Assembly (NCBI GenBank): GCA_964619055.1
Contig: CAZUDB010000014.1
Location: forward strand, 1 to 63,917
Source of the DNA: CAYVUM01 sp964619055
Lineage (GTDB): Bacteria > Pseudomonadota > Alphaproteobacteria > Rhodospirillales > Defluviicoccaceae
DNA length: 63,917 bases
Direction of reading: 5' to 3'
Positions 26,487 through 34,399 of this stretch are shown piece by piece. The translations under genes were made by a program, and so were the position numbers. Below the pieces are notes generated by a model. It was not told the DNA's origin and searched no databases. It was given only the letters and a program-made list of their open reading frames with translations. The number at the start of each line of letters is the position of its first letter. Within the stretch, counting starts at the first letter, position 1.

Positions 26487-26981
26487 ATGTCGGCAGAATT
26501 TGACACCGAAACGTTGTTCGCACCTCGCGTGAACCTGACGGAGATCGAGGAGGGCGTCAACCTGGCGCCTAAATTCGATCGCGACGGTCTAATCCCTGTC
26601 ATCACCACCGATTACGCATCGGGCGAGGTCTTGATGCACGCCTACATGAATGCCGATGCTTTGGCCAAAACGATCGCCTGCGGTGAGGCGGTGTATTGGA
26701 GCCGCAGTCGGCAGTGCCTGTGGCACAAAGGGTCTACCAGCGGTCATGTTCAAACCGTGATGGAGATGCGGGTCGACTGCGACCAGGACACGATTTGGCT
26801 GCGCGTCCGCGTCGCGGGTGGAGCGTGCTGCCATGTGGGTTACCGAAGCTGCTTTTACCGCGCCGTCGCCGTCCGCAAGGGTCAAGCGGAAAGCAGTCCT
26901 TTCGGCTTAACGTTCGAAGAGACAGAGAAGGTCTTTGACCCTGCGACGGTCTACGGCGGGAAGGGCCCTTCATCATCCTGA
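26487..26981 (+). CDS. hisI: Phosphoribosyl-AMP cyclohydrolase HisI
   Basis: Third step of histidine biosynthesis: opens the purine ring of phosphoribosyl-AMP. The 164-residue product has the metal sites VDCDQDTIW and ACCHVGYRSCFYR, whose cysteines and aspartates bind zinc and magnesium, plus YWSRSRQCLWHKGSTSGH for substrate. ATG 26487 precedes MSAEFDTET; the frame runs further upstream, but that part is not conserved. It is a standalone HisI with no HisE fusion and lies away from other his genes, as in many alphaproteobacteria. Confidence 0.95.
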   Translation: MSAEFDTETLFAPRVNLTEIEEGVNLAPKFDRDGLIPVITTDYASGEVLMHAYMNADALAKTIACGEAVYWSRSRQCLWHKGSTSGHVQTVMEMRVDCDQDTIWLRVRVAGGACCHVGYRSCFYRAVAVRKGQAESSPFGLTFEETEKVFDPATVYGGKGPSSS

Positions 26982-27032
26982 TCAACAATCTCGGAGAGGG
27001 CGCAGCCAGGCTTTGTGACGCCTGCCTTGGGC

Positions 27033-27644
27033 TTAGGATGGATCGAGCGCCTGATCGCTTAGCGAATTGAGGGCTTCCACCAGAGCCGTCGGTCCGCCCT
27101 GCTTGAGCGTCGACCGGTAATCAGCGCGCACCAACGCAAGCTCGCTAACGCCATCGGCGATGACGTCTACGACGCGCCAGCGACCGTCGGTGTCGACCAT
27201 GACATAATCGAGGGAGACGTCCTTCTTTTTGCTGTCGCCAAGCAGCAGCTTGGTCTCGACAACGATGCCGCCGTCGGCACCGGTCCGCTCGCCGGTGGTT
27301 TCGAACCGTTGACCATCATACCCTTTAAAGCGGGAGGCATAGGTGCTGGCCATGTATCGCGAAAAGGCATCGACGAGCGCCGCTTTTTCCTGCTCGCTAG
27401 CCTGGCGCCATGCCGACCCGGTGGCGATGCGGATCATGGTTCCTGCATCGAAGGTCGAGGCGACCGGCGTTGCCAGGGCCACCGAGCGTTGTTTCGGCGT
27501 TGTCGTATCGGATGTCTGCCACGCGGCCAGAAGGTCGCGATGGAATGCTTCGATCACGGCACGGGCATCGTCCGCTCGTGCGCTGGAGGCCATTGTCACG
27601 ATCACTAAAAATGCGGTGACTGCTAGAAGACGCACCATGCCCAT
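27033..27644 (-). CDS. MlaC/Ttg2D family periplasmic protein (second HpnM-like copy)
   Basis: About 203 residues from ATG at 27642-27644. A signal peptide (LLAVTAFLVIVTMASSARA) is followed by the MlaC core: FSRYMASTYASRFKGYDGQ, SLDYVMVDTDGRWRVVDVIADGVSE and ADYRSTLKQGGP. It likely carries a lipid across the periplasm. It is one of two such genes here, the other starting the hopanoid operon at 10572. It converges on hisI and is divergent from rpoH. A link to hopanoid transport through HpnN is possible but inferred. Confidence 0.82.
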   Translation of the reverse strand: MGMVRLLAVTAFLVIVTMASSARADDARAVIEAFHRDLLAAWQTSDTTTPKQRSVALATPVASTFDAGTMIRIATGSAWRQASEQEKAALVDAFSRYMASTYASRFKGYDGQRFETTGERTGADGGIVVETKLLLGDSKKKDVSLDYVMVDTDGRWRVVDVIADGVSELALVRADYRSTLKQGGPTALVEALNSLSDQALDPS

Positions 27645-28154
27645 TGCGGCCCAAGTCGCCGGCGGCGCGCCTGTGCGAGAGCGATGGTCAGTCACGGGTC
27701 TTCCTCTTGCTGGGGTGATCACCACGGCTGCATCTGCGCCGATGCGATGACCGCGACTTCTTACCTGCGGCCCACGGTCTGAACCGTCATCGGTAGAATA
27801 AGTACGCATGGGCAGCAGTGCCAGTCCAAGGCACTCAATAAACCGCTGCATGGTGCTGTCGTGATATCACGGATTTGAAACAGCTGAAGCAAATGCGAAA
27901 ACAACTGAATCATAAACGTTCAATGCCGTCAGCGAAACACGCAATTTTAAAATAAGATAACTGGTTGTTCGATCGCGTGTGACCCGTCACAAGAGCCGTT
28001 AAATGGCAATGCCAAACTTTTGCTTGACTTGCCGTTTGTTGATGGGTAGCATCTTCGGCTACCGACGAGCGATGCCGTTTGGCGGGTCGCTTGTGCAGTG
28101 TAATGGCTTGGCTCCCATGAGAGCAAGCAGGCTCATATCGCTTTAGAGGAGGAT
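27645..28154. other. Long divergent intergenic region, mlaC-like/rpoH
   Basis: The gap from the mlaC-like start to the rpoH leader ORF. It has an AT-rich stretch around 27870-28000 and a 12-bp perfect palindrome CGTGATATCACG at 27860-27871. The likely rpoH promoter is at 28024-28052. A second dyad, GGTAGC (28045-28050) and GCTACC (28058-28063), overlaps the -10. No protein gene is supported. Confidence 0.5.
28024..28052 (+). promoter_or_regulatory. Putative sigma-70 promoter of rpoH
   Basis: TTGACT at 28024-28029, a 17-base spacer and TAGCAT at 28047-28052 fit a housekeeping promoter. It would give an untranslated leader of about 290 bases before rpoH. A 6-bp dyad overlaps the -10 and could bind a regulator. 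Confidence 0.5.
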
Positions 28155-28193
28155 ATGATGGAGAGAACTTTTAAGACGTATCTCCCGCATTAG
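28155..28193 (+). CDS. Possible 12-residue leader peptide upstream of rpoH
   Basis: A short frame, MMERTFKTYLPH then TAG, preceded by AGAGGAGG at 28145-28152, the strongest-looking ribosome-binding site in the region. It lies about 150 bases upstream of the rpoH ATG inside the predicted leader. No known family. It could be a regulatory upstream ORF, or a chance start after a purine-rich stretch. Confidence 0.35.
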   Translation: MMERTFKTYLPH

Positions 28194-28345
28194 ATCGGTC
28201 ATCAAATCCAGTAACCGTGGCTTTGCGGCTTTGCCGCGTAACCGGCACGGCTCGCCTCTCGACCGTGGAGTCGCGACGAGGCGCGTGCGCTGGCGGCCTT
28301 GGGCTCTCATGAGCGCCGCCCAGAACGAGTTTGGAGGACAGGTTC

Positions 28346-29236
28346 ATGGCAACGTTATCCCTACCTGCGGTTCCGACCGATGCCGGTCTGTCCCGTTACT
28401 TTCGGGAGATTTGGACGTATCCAGTCCTGACAAGTGAAGAGGAGTACGGCTATGCTGTCCGCTTCCGCGACACCGGAGACATTGACGCCGCCCATCACCT
28501 GGTGACGAGTCACTTGCGCCTTGTTGCCAAAATCGCCATGGGGTATCGCGGCTACAATGTTCCGGTTGCCGACCTAATCGCAGAAGGCAATATCGGCCTG
28601 ATGAAGGCCGTTAAGAAGTTCGAACCAGAGCGTGGGTTCCGGCTTGCAACATACGCGATGTGGTGGATCCGTGCTGCGATCACCGAGTACATCTTGCGCA
28701 CATGGTCGCTCGTGAAAATGGGCACATTGGCTGCCCAGAAGAAGCTGTTTTTCAGTCTGCGCCGCATCAAGCGGCAATTAGAGATTGTGGACAGCGGTGA
28801 ACTGAACATCGACCAAGCCGCCGAGATCGCCGAGCACATGGACGTGTCAACCTCGGACGTGATCGACATGAACCGCCGCCTGTCAGTGCGTGATCTGTCT
28901 CTCAATGCACCCATGTCTCGCGACAAGGAAGAGAGTGCTGAGTTCCAGGACACGCTTGTGGATGAAACGCCTTCTCCGGAGGCTCTCGTCGCCGCCCAGG
29001 AAGAGGGAGACCAGCGACACGAGGCATTGCATCAGGCCATGGCTTCCTTGCCTGAGCGCGAGCGCCATATCGTTACTGAGCGTTGGCTGCGTGAGGATCC
29101 ACGCACTCTGGAAGATCTCGGTAAGGAATTCGGGATCAGTCGCGAGCGTGTTCGCCAGCTTGAGGCGCGGGCTCTCGATAAGATCCGCAAGACCCTGACG
29201 CTTCCCGTGGCGCCAACGGGCCCCGCGCTCGCGTGA
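28346..29236 (+). CDS. rpoH: Heat-shock sigma factor RpoH (sigma-32)
   Basis: Sigma-70 family, group 3, 296 residues. Region 2 holds the -10 binding residues (DLIAEGNIGLMKAVKKFEPERGFRLATYAMWWIRAAITEYI split over helices), followed by the RpoH box (QKKLFFSLR), which is diagnostic of sigma-32. Region 4 has the helix-turn-helix LEDLGKEFGISRERVRQLE. It directs transcription of chaperone and protease genes after heat stress. ATG 28346 follows GGAGG at 28333-28337. A long leader with a possible uORF suggests post-transcriptional control. Confidence 0.95.
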   Translation: MATLSLPAVPTDAGLSRYFREIWTYPVLTSEEEYGYAVRFRDTGDIDAAHHLVTSHLRLVAKIAMGYRGYNVPVADLIAEGNIGLMKAVKKFEPERGFRLATYAMWWIRAAITEYILRTWSLVKMGTLAAQKKLFFSLRRIKRQLEIVDSGELNIDQAAEIAEHMDVSTSDVIDMNRRLSVRDLSLNAPMSRDKEESAEFQDTLVDETPSPEALVAAQEEGDQRHEALHQAMASLPERERHIVTERWLREDPRTLEDLGKEFGISRERVRQLEARALDKIRKTLTLPVAPTGPALA

Positions 29237-29330
29237 TCCGGTCTGGGCTAGGGTCCAGCTTTGGCAGGTTCATGGCTGGGCTCTGCTAACAAGGTTTGTT
29301 ACGGCCTTTTTCGGATAGTGTTCCACGACG

Positions 29331-30083
29331 ATGATCGTTCTGTTCACGGATTTCGGCCTGACCGGCCCCTACACCGGTCAGGTCAAGTCCGTGCTGGCCC
29401 AGGGCGCGCCGGGTGTCCCCGTCATCGATCTGTTTGCCGATGCGCCGTCCCGTGATCCACGGGCGGCGGCTTATCTGCTTGCCGCATACGTTGACGAGTT
29501 TCCGCAATCGAGCGTGTTTCTTTGCGTCGTGGACCCGGGTGTCGGGACTGATCGCCGGCCGCTGATCGTCCAGGCGGACGGTCGTTTCTTTGTCGGGCCA
29601 GACAATGGGCTGTTCGAGATCGTGATCCGCCGGTCTCGTCAACCGCTCCAGTGGTGGCCGATTCGGTGGCGGCCCGAACGCCTCTCCGCCACCTTCCACG
29701 CCCGAGATTTGTTTGCACCTACGGCCGTTCACTTGGCGACGGGCGGCGCGCCGACGGAGCCGCCGGCCAACGGCCCCGAGACCGGCTCGATCCGGCGCCC
29801 GGATTGGCGCGATGACCATGCCGCGGTCATCTACATTGACGTTTACGGAAATGCCATGACGGGCGTTCGCAGCGCCATTGTTTCCCCCGAAGCGATTGTC
29901 CGCTGTGGCGGGCGCGCCCTGCGCCACGCAGTCACATTTGCATCGCGCCCGGCCGGCGAGGCTTTTTGGTTCGAAAATGCCAACGGTTTGGTGGAAGTAG
30001 CGGTCAACTTGGGCTCAGCCGCCGAGACTCTAGGGCTCGCCATTGGATCACCCATAGCAGTCGGTCAGTTGGGCGACCAGTGA
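29331..30083 (+). CDS. SAM hydroxide adenosyltransferase (DUF62/SAM hydrolase)
   Basis: A 250-residue member of the family that includes fluorinase and chlorinase; the common members hydrolyse SAM to adenosine and methionine. Motifs are LFTDFGLTGPYTGQVK, VVDPGVGT, FVGPDNGLF, TFHARDLFAPTA and the C-terminal FWFENANGLVEVAVN. It is probably a cytosolic trimer, by family. It is not in an obvious operon; its physiological role in alphaproteobacteria is not settled. A small dyad (TAACAA-GGT-TTGTTA, 29287-29301) lies upstream. Confidence 0.85.
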   Translation: MIVLFTDFGLTGPYTGQVKSVLAQGAPGVPVIDLFADAPSRDPRAAAYLLAAYVDEFPQSSVFLCVVDPGVGTDRRPLIVQADGRFFVGPDNGLFEIVIRRSRQPLQWWPIRWRPERLSATFHARDLFAPTAVHLATGGAPTEPPANGPETGSIRRPDWRDDHAAVIYIDVYGNAMTGVRSAIVSPEAIVRCGGRALRHAVTFASRPAGEAFWFENANGLVEVAVNLGSAAETLGLAIGSPIAVGQLGDQ

Positions 30084-30278
30084 TGGAGAATGGCCAGTGG
30101 CGAAGCCTGTCCATCGCGACAATCGGTCGTTGACGGGGACGACGATTAAGGAAGATTGTTGAAATCTCTGTCATAATTCTCACGTCAATGCTTGCAATTT
30201 TGGACGTGCACCCGCAATGATGAACTACAGGTTTGTCGACGTCTAATCGCCCAACTGGCCGGGAGCTGTGAAAACTCC

Positions 30279-31100
30279 ATGTTTTGCGTCCACTTTTGGG
30301 GAGTCAGGGGCAGTATTGCGTGTCCGTCACCAAATCATGTGCGCTATGGCGGAAATACAAGCTGTGTAGAGGTGGGAGTGGGTGACCACCGCTTCATCCT
30401 AGATGCCGGGACCGGCATTCGTGGTGTTGGTAAAGTGTTCTTGGAAAAGGATGTTCGGGCGGTCAATCTTCTATTGACCCATACTCACTGGGACCACATT
30501 AACGGCTTTCCATTTTTCCGGCCGGCTTATGATGCTCACCGCCACGTGCGCGTTATGGCCGGTCACCTACGGGATCAAGGCGGTGTTCACAACGCATTAT
30601 CATTGCAGATGAACGACCCCATGTTCCCGGTGCCCCTGGATGCAATGCGAGCGTGCGTCGAGTTCGCCGATTTTGAGGCTGGTGACAGCTTTCAACTCTA
30701 TCCTGATGTGCGGATCCGCACCGCACCCCTCAACCACCCTAACGGTGCCACCGGCTATCGGATCGAGCACGATGGCCATGCCCTTTGCTATGTCACTGAC
30801 ACCGAACACGTGCCCGATCGGCCCGACCAAAACGTGCTTGGCCTGATCGAAGGCGCCGATCTGCTGATTTATGATTGTACCTATACGGACGACGAGTTTC
30901 CCCGGCATATCGGCTGGGGCCACTCCACCTGGACCGAGGGCCAGCGCCTGTGCCAGATGGCCAACGTCAATAAGTTCGCGATTTTCCACCACGAGCCTGA
31001 CCATGACGACGACTTCATGGAGGCACTGGAAAAAGAGGCTACCGCCGCCTGGCCGAACACCGTAGTGGCGCGCGAAGGCATGGAAATCCAGCTCGACTAA
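30279..31100 (+). CDS. Metallo-beta-lactamase-fold hydrolase
   Basis: A 273-residue MBL-fold protein. The metal motif HxHxDH is THTHWDHI, with further ligands in APLNHPNG and VTDTEH. The N-terminal FWGVRGSIACPS and GGNTSCVEV are typical of the RNase Z/PhnP-like subgroup seen next to signalling genes, often annotated as cyclic-phosphodiesterase-like. ATG 30279 is chosen; the upstream extension is unlike the family. It converges on the type I secretion genes. Its substrate is unknown. Confidence 0.75.
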   Translation: MFCVHFWGVRGSIACPSPNHVRYGGNTSCVEVGVGDHRFILDAGTGIRGVGKVFLEKDVRAVNLLLTHTHWDHINGFPFFRPAYDAHRHVRVMAGHLRDQGGVHNALSLQMNDPMFPVPLDAMRACVEFADFEAGDSFQLYPDVRIRTAPLNHPNGATGYRIEHDGHALCYVTDTEHVPDRPDQNVLGLIEGADLLIYDCTYTDDEFPRHIGWGHSTWTEGQRLCQMANVNKFAIFHHEPDHDDDFMEALEKEATAAWPNTVVAREGMEIQLD

Positions 31101-31128
31101 ATCCGACAAACGGGCCTCGGCGTAATCC

Positions 31129-32445
31129 CTAGCGCTCGCGAAAGGCTTCGTCGCGCAGCTTCAGGATCGGTTTCAGCAGATAAAACAGCACCGAGCGCTC
31201 ACCGGTGTGGATGTCAACGGTGGCCTGCATTCCGGGTGTGATGGGCAGGGTGCCATCAGGGCCCAGGGACGCCCGGTCGGTTTCCACCACGACTCTGAAA
31301 AACGGAACGCCTTTTTCGGTGGTACTGCTATCCGGCGCCACATGAGACACAGTGCCGTCAAGCCCGCCATAGCGGATGAACTCGTAGGCCGTAACCTTGA
31401 CCACCGCCCGTTGGCCCACTGCCACATACCCGCGGTCGGTGGGACTGAGGCGGGCTTCGACCACCAAGCGGTCGGCGGACGGTACGATTTCCATGATCGA
31501 CTCGCCCGGCGCCACGACGCCGCCGATCGTGTTATAGCGCATGTTCTTGACGATGCCGTCGATGGGGCTTCGGATTTCCGCTCGTAGCTCTTGTTGGGTG
31601 GCGGCATCGAGCAATTCGCGCAGCCGAGCCACGGTGTTTTCGGCTTCGCCAAGCTGTTCTTGGGCTTCGCGCACAAACCGGCCCACCGCTTCCGCGCTTT
31701 GCTGCTCTGCTTCCGTTACGGCTGCGCGGGCCCGTGGAATCGCTGGCTCAAGGACCGCCAACTCACCCTCCAGGCTTTCCACCTCAGCCTGAATCTGCAC
31801 GTGGTCCATGCGTGCAGTCAGCTTGCGGGCGAGCAGGGCGGCCGACATCCCGAGGCGCTGGCGTGCCAACTCCAGGTTACGCGCCACCGCCAACTGCCGC
31901 GCCTCCAACTCCTCCACCTGCAACGTTCGCTGCTCGATCCGAGCATCGATCACCTTTAGCGCCGATGCCAGCTCGCGTTGGCGGGCTTGGAACGCTGCCG
32001 CCTCCGCGGATGCTACCTCGGGTTGGCGCTGCGCCGCGTCGTTGGGTAGGTCCGGCCCCGTCGCCTCCTGAGCTAGCTCCGGAACCGGCGGGAATGCTAC
32101 TTCAGCAGCTAGGCGGGCCCGGCGCAGGAGTACACCATCCAGGCGGGCCTGAAGCTCGTCCTCGTTCAAAGCCGTTGTTCCAAGGTCTAGGGTAATGAGC
32201 GCCTGGCCGGCCCGGACGACATCCCCCTCGCGCACCAGGATCGCCTCAATGATCCCGCCTTCCAGGTGTTGAACGACTTTGACACGGCCCTGGGGTACCA
32301 CCTCGCCCGCGGCGACGGACACCTCCTCCAGACGGGCAAAACCGGCCCAGATCACGAGGGCGACCACGGCGATAACAATGGTCCAGGCGACGGGGCGCCA
32401 AGTTGGTAGCGGATGGCGGGCCAGGACCTGGTCAAGCGCGCTCAT
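31129..32445 (-). CDS. Type I secretion membrane fusion protein (HlyD/PrtE family)
   Basis: Periplasmic adaptor of 438 residues. One N-terminal membrane helix (VAWTIVIAVVALVIWAGFA) is followed by a lipoyl half-motif (GRVKVVQHLEGGIIEAI), a long coiled-coil hairpin from about 90 to 290, and a beta-barrel/lipoyl return (VVAPGESIMEIVPS). The end, FYLLKPILKLRDEAFRER, is typical of HlyD-type adaptors. It joins the inner-membrane ABC exporter to an outer-membrane TolC channel. Its ATG overlaps the upstream ABC gene stop by 4 bases. Confidence 0.92.
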   Translation of the reverse strand: MSALDQVLARHPLPTWRPVAWTIVIAVVALVIWAGFARLEEVSVAAGEVVPQGRVKVVQHLEGGIIEAILVREGDVVRAGQALITLDLGTTALNEDELQARLDGVLLRRARLAAEVAFPPVPELAQEATGPDLPNDAAQRQPEVASAEAAAFQARQRELASALKVIDARIEQRTLQVEELEARQLAVARNLELARQRLGMSAALLARKLTARMDHVQIQAEVESLEGELAVLEPAIPRARAAVTEAEQQSAEAVGRFVREAQEQLGEAENTVARLRELLDAATQQELRAEIRSPIDGIVKNMRYNTIGGVVAPGESIMEIVPSADRLVVEARLSPTDRGYVAVGQRAVVKVTAYEFIRYGGLDGTVSHVAPDSSTTEKGVPFFRVVVETDRASLGPDGTLPITPGMQATVDIHTGERSVLFYLLKPILKLRDEAFRER

Positions 32446-34325
32446 GAGCCGGTCCCCTCGGATGGGCCCCCGCCCGACGCACCCGGACCGGGCCGCGCCA
32501 AGTCCTCCGCCGGTGTTGCCGTCGATAGCGTGATAACAGCACTGCCGGTACTGCCACGTCCGCCTGTCGCCGAACGTTTGCCGCCATCCAGGTCAACGGG
32601 CTCCCGGTCGCTGACCGGCATGGCCGTGGCGCGCGCTGGGCCGCCTTGTCCTAGGATGTCGGCCGGCCGACCGGCGGCGGCGATGCGCCCCGCATTCAAG
32701 ACCACGACGCCGTGGCAGGCGGATAGCACTACCGGACTGTGACTGATCACGACAACTAGGTGATCGCGCCCGAGGCGGGTCAGGTTTTGGCACAGGCTGC
32801 TTTCCGCCTCGCGATCCAGGTTGCTGGACGGTTCGTCCAACAGCAGAACGGGCGGATCGCCCAAGAGAGCACGGGCGATGGCGATGCGTTGGCGCTGGCC
32901 CGCCGAGAGCATGCCGCCCATCTCACCCACATCCGTAGAATAACCGTCGGGCAAGTCGGCAATACCGCTGTGGGCGCCGGCGGCGACAGCGGCGGTCACG
33001 ATCTGGTCGTCGTCGGCATCCGGGTGGCGGTGGGCGATGTTGTCCCGGATCGTGCCGGAGAACAACACGCACTCCTGCGGTACGTAGCCGATCCAAGTCG
33101 AAAGGCGCGTCCGGCTGAACTGCGCCATGTCGGCGTCGTCCAGGAGGACCCGGCCGTGGCCGGGCGGGTAGAGGCCCTGCATGAGCTTGATCAGCGTTGT
33201 CTTGCCACTGCCGTTGGCACCGACCAGTGCGTAGACGCCGGGTGCGCCGAAACTGTAGTTGACGCCCTTGATGACCGGCGGCGCGCCGGCGTCATAGGCA
33301 AAATCAACATCCTGGAGGGTGACTGTGCCTTTGGGGCGCTCCAACTCGATCGTGTCCCGGCTGCGTTCCTCGTCTAGGGCGAACACTTCGCCAAGCCGGG
33401 CGCTCGCATCGGCGAAATTGGCGTAAGTGCGCCACATGCTGACCAATTGGGTCAGCGGCCCGAGCAGGCGGCCGCCGAGAATGTTGGCCGCAATCAGGGC
33501 ACCGATGGTCATTTCCTGTTGGATGATGGCAAGTGCACCCACGGCCGTCAGTGCGACGGTTGTCGCCATCGTCAACGACGAAGCCATGGCGGCATAGCCA
33601 TCGGCCACACCGCCGCGCTTGAGGGAGCGGGCGATCGTTTCGGCATGGCGCTGCTCCCAGGACGGCCGCATGGCCTGGGCGAGCGCCAGCGCCTTGACCG
33701 TGGTGCGCCCGGCGATGAGCTCCGCGAGCAACCGGTCGCGACCTACGACGGCTTGCCGCTCGGCTTGATTGGCGTCTGACACCGTTCGTCCGCTGCGCCA
33801 AGCCAAGAGCAGAAAGATCGGAACCACGACAACCAGAACCCACGCCACCGGCGTTGCGATGACGAACACCAACGCTAAAAACAACACCACGAAGGGGAGG
33901 TCGGCGATGAGAACAGCCGAGGTGCCCGAGATCGTCCCGCGGACGGTGTCGATATCTCGAAACAGGGCTTGCCAGGTGGCCGTGGGCCGGCGCTCTAAAG
34001 TGGCTAGTGGCAGCACCATCAGCTTGTCGAATAGCCGGCGGCCGATCAACACATCCGCGCGGGTCGCGACCGTTTGGAGTATCCGCGCCCGCGATTGCCG
34101 AAGCGCGAAATCTGCTATGAGCACGATTACCATGCCGATAACCAGCCCCTGGAGAGTGCTGATTCCGGCGTAGAACACCACACGGTCATAGACCTGCAGG
34201 ACGAAGATCGGAACCGCCAGCGCCAGGATGTTGACGACCGCCGACATGGCCAGGACCTCGCGAAACGTGGGCGCCAGTTGGGCGAGGAGCGGGCGGAGCC
34301 AGAGACGATTTGCAGCATTTCTCAT
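32442..34325 (-). CDS. Type I secretion ABC permease/ATPase (PrtD-type)
   Basis: Fused membrane-ATPase exporter, 627 residues. Residues about 15-280 form the transmembrane domain; the ATPase has Walker A GANGSGKTT, signature LSAGQRQR and Walker B VLLLDEPSS. There is no C39 peptidase domain, so it resembles exporters of RTX proteins with C-terminal signals. A low-complexity Gly/Pro/Ser tail of about 80 residues follows the ATPase. No RTX-like substrate or dedicated TolC is near; tolC at 54397 may serve. It is divergent from the CHASE2 cyclase. Confidence 0.9.
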   Translation of the reverse strand: MRNAANRLWLRPLLAQLAPTFREVLAMSAVVNILALAVPIFVLQVYDRVVFYAGISTLQGLVIGMVIVLIADFALRQSRARILQTVATRADVLIGRRLFDKLMVLPLATLERRPTATWQALFRDIDTVRGTISGTSAVLIADLPFVVLFLALVFVIATPVAWVLVVVVPIFLLLAWRSGRTVSDANQAERQAVVGRDRLLAELIAGRTTVKALALAQAMRPSWEQRHAETIARSLKRGGVADGYAAMASSLTMATTVALTAVGALAIIQQEMTIGALIAANILGGRLLGPLTQLVSMWRTYANFADASARLGEVFALDEERSRDTIELERPKGTVTLQDVDFAYDAGAPPVIKGVNYSFGAPGVYALVGANGSGKTTLIKLMQGLYPPGHGRVLLDDADMAQFSRTRLSTWIGYVPQECVLFSGTIRDNIAHRHPDADDDQIVTAAVAAGAHSGIADLPDGYSTDVGEMGGMLSAGQRQRIAIARALLGDPPVLLLDEPSSNLDREAESSLCQNLTRLGRDHLVVVISHSPVVLSACHGVVVLNAGRIAAAGRPADILGQGGPARATAMPVSDREPVDLDGGKRSATGGRGSTGSAVITLSTATPAEDLARPGPGASGGGPSEGTGS

Positions 34326-34399
34326 GTGGGGGCAGTATAAGCTGCGGTCGCAGAAGCGGCCAGTCCGGCAAACTGTGTGCGAGCGAGGCAGCGAGATCG

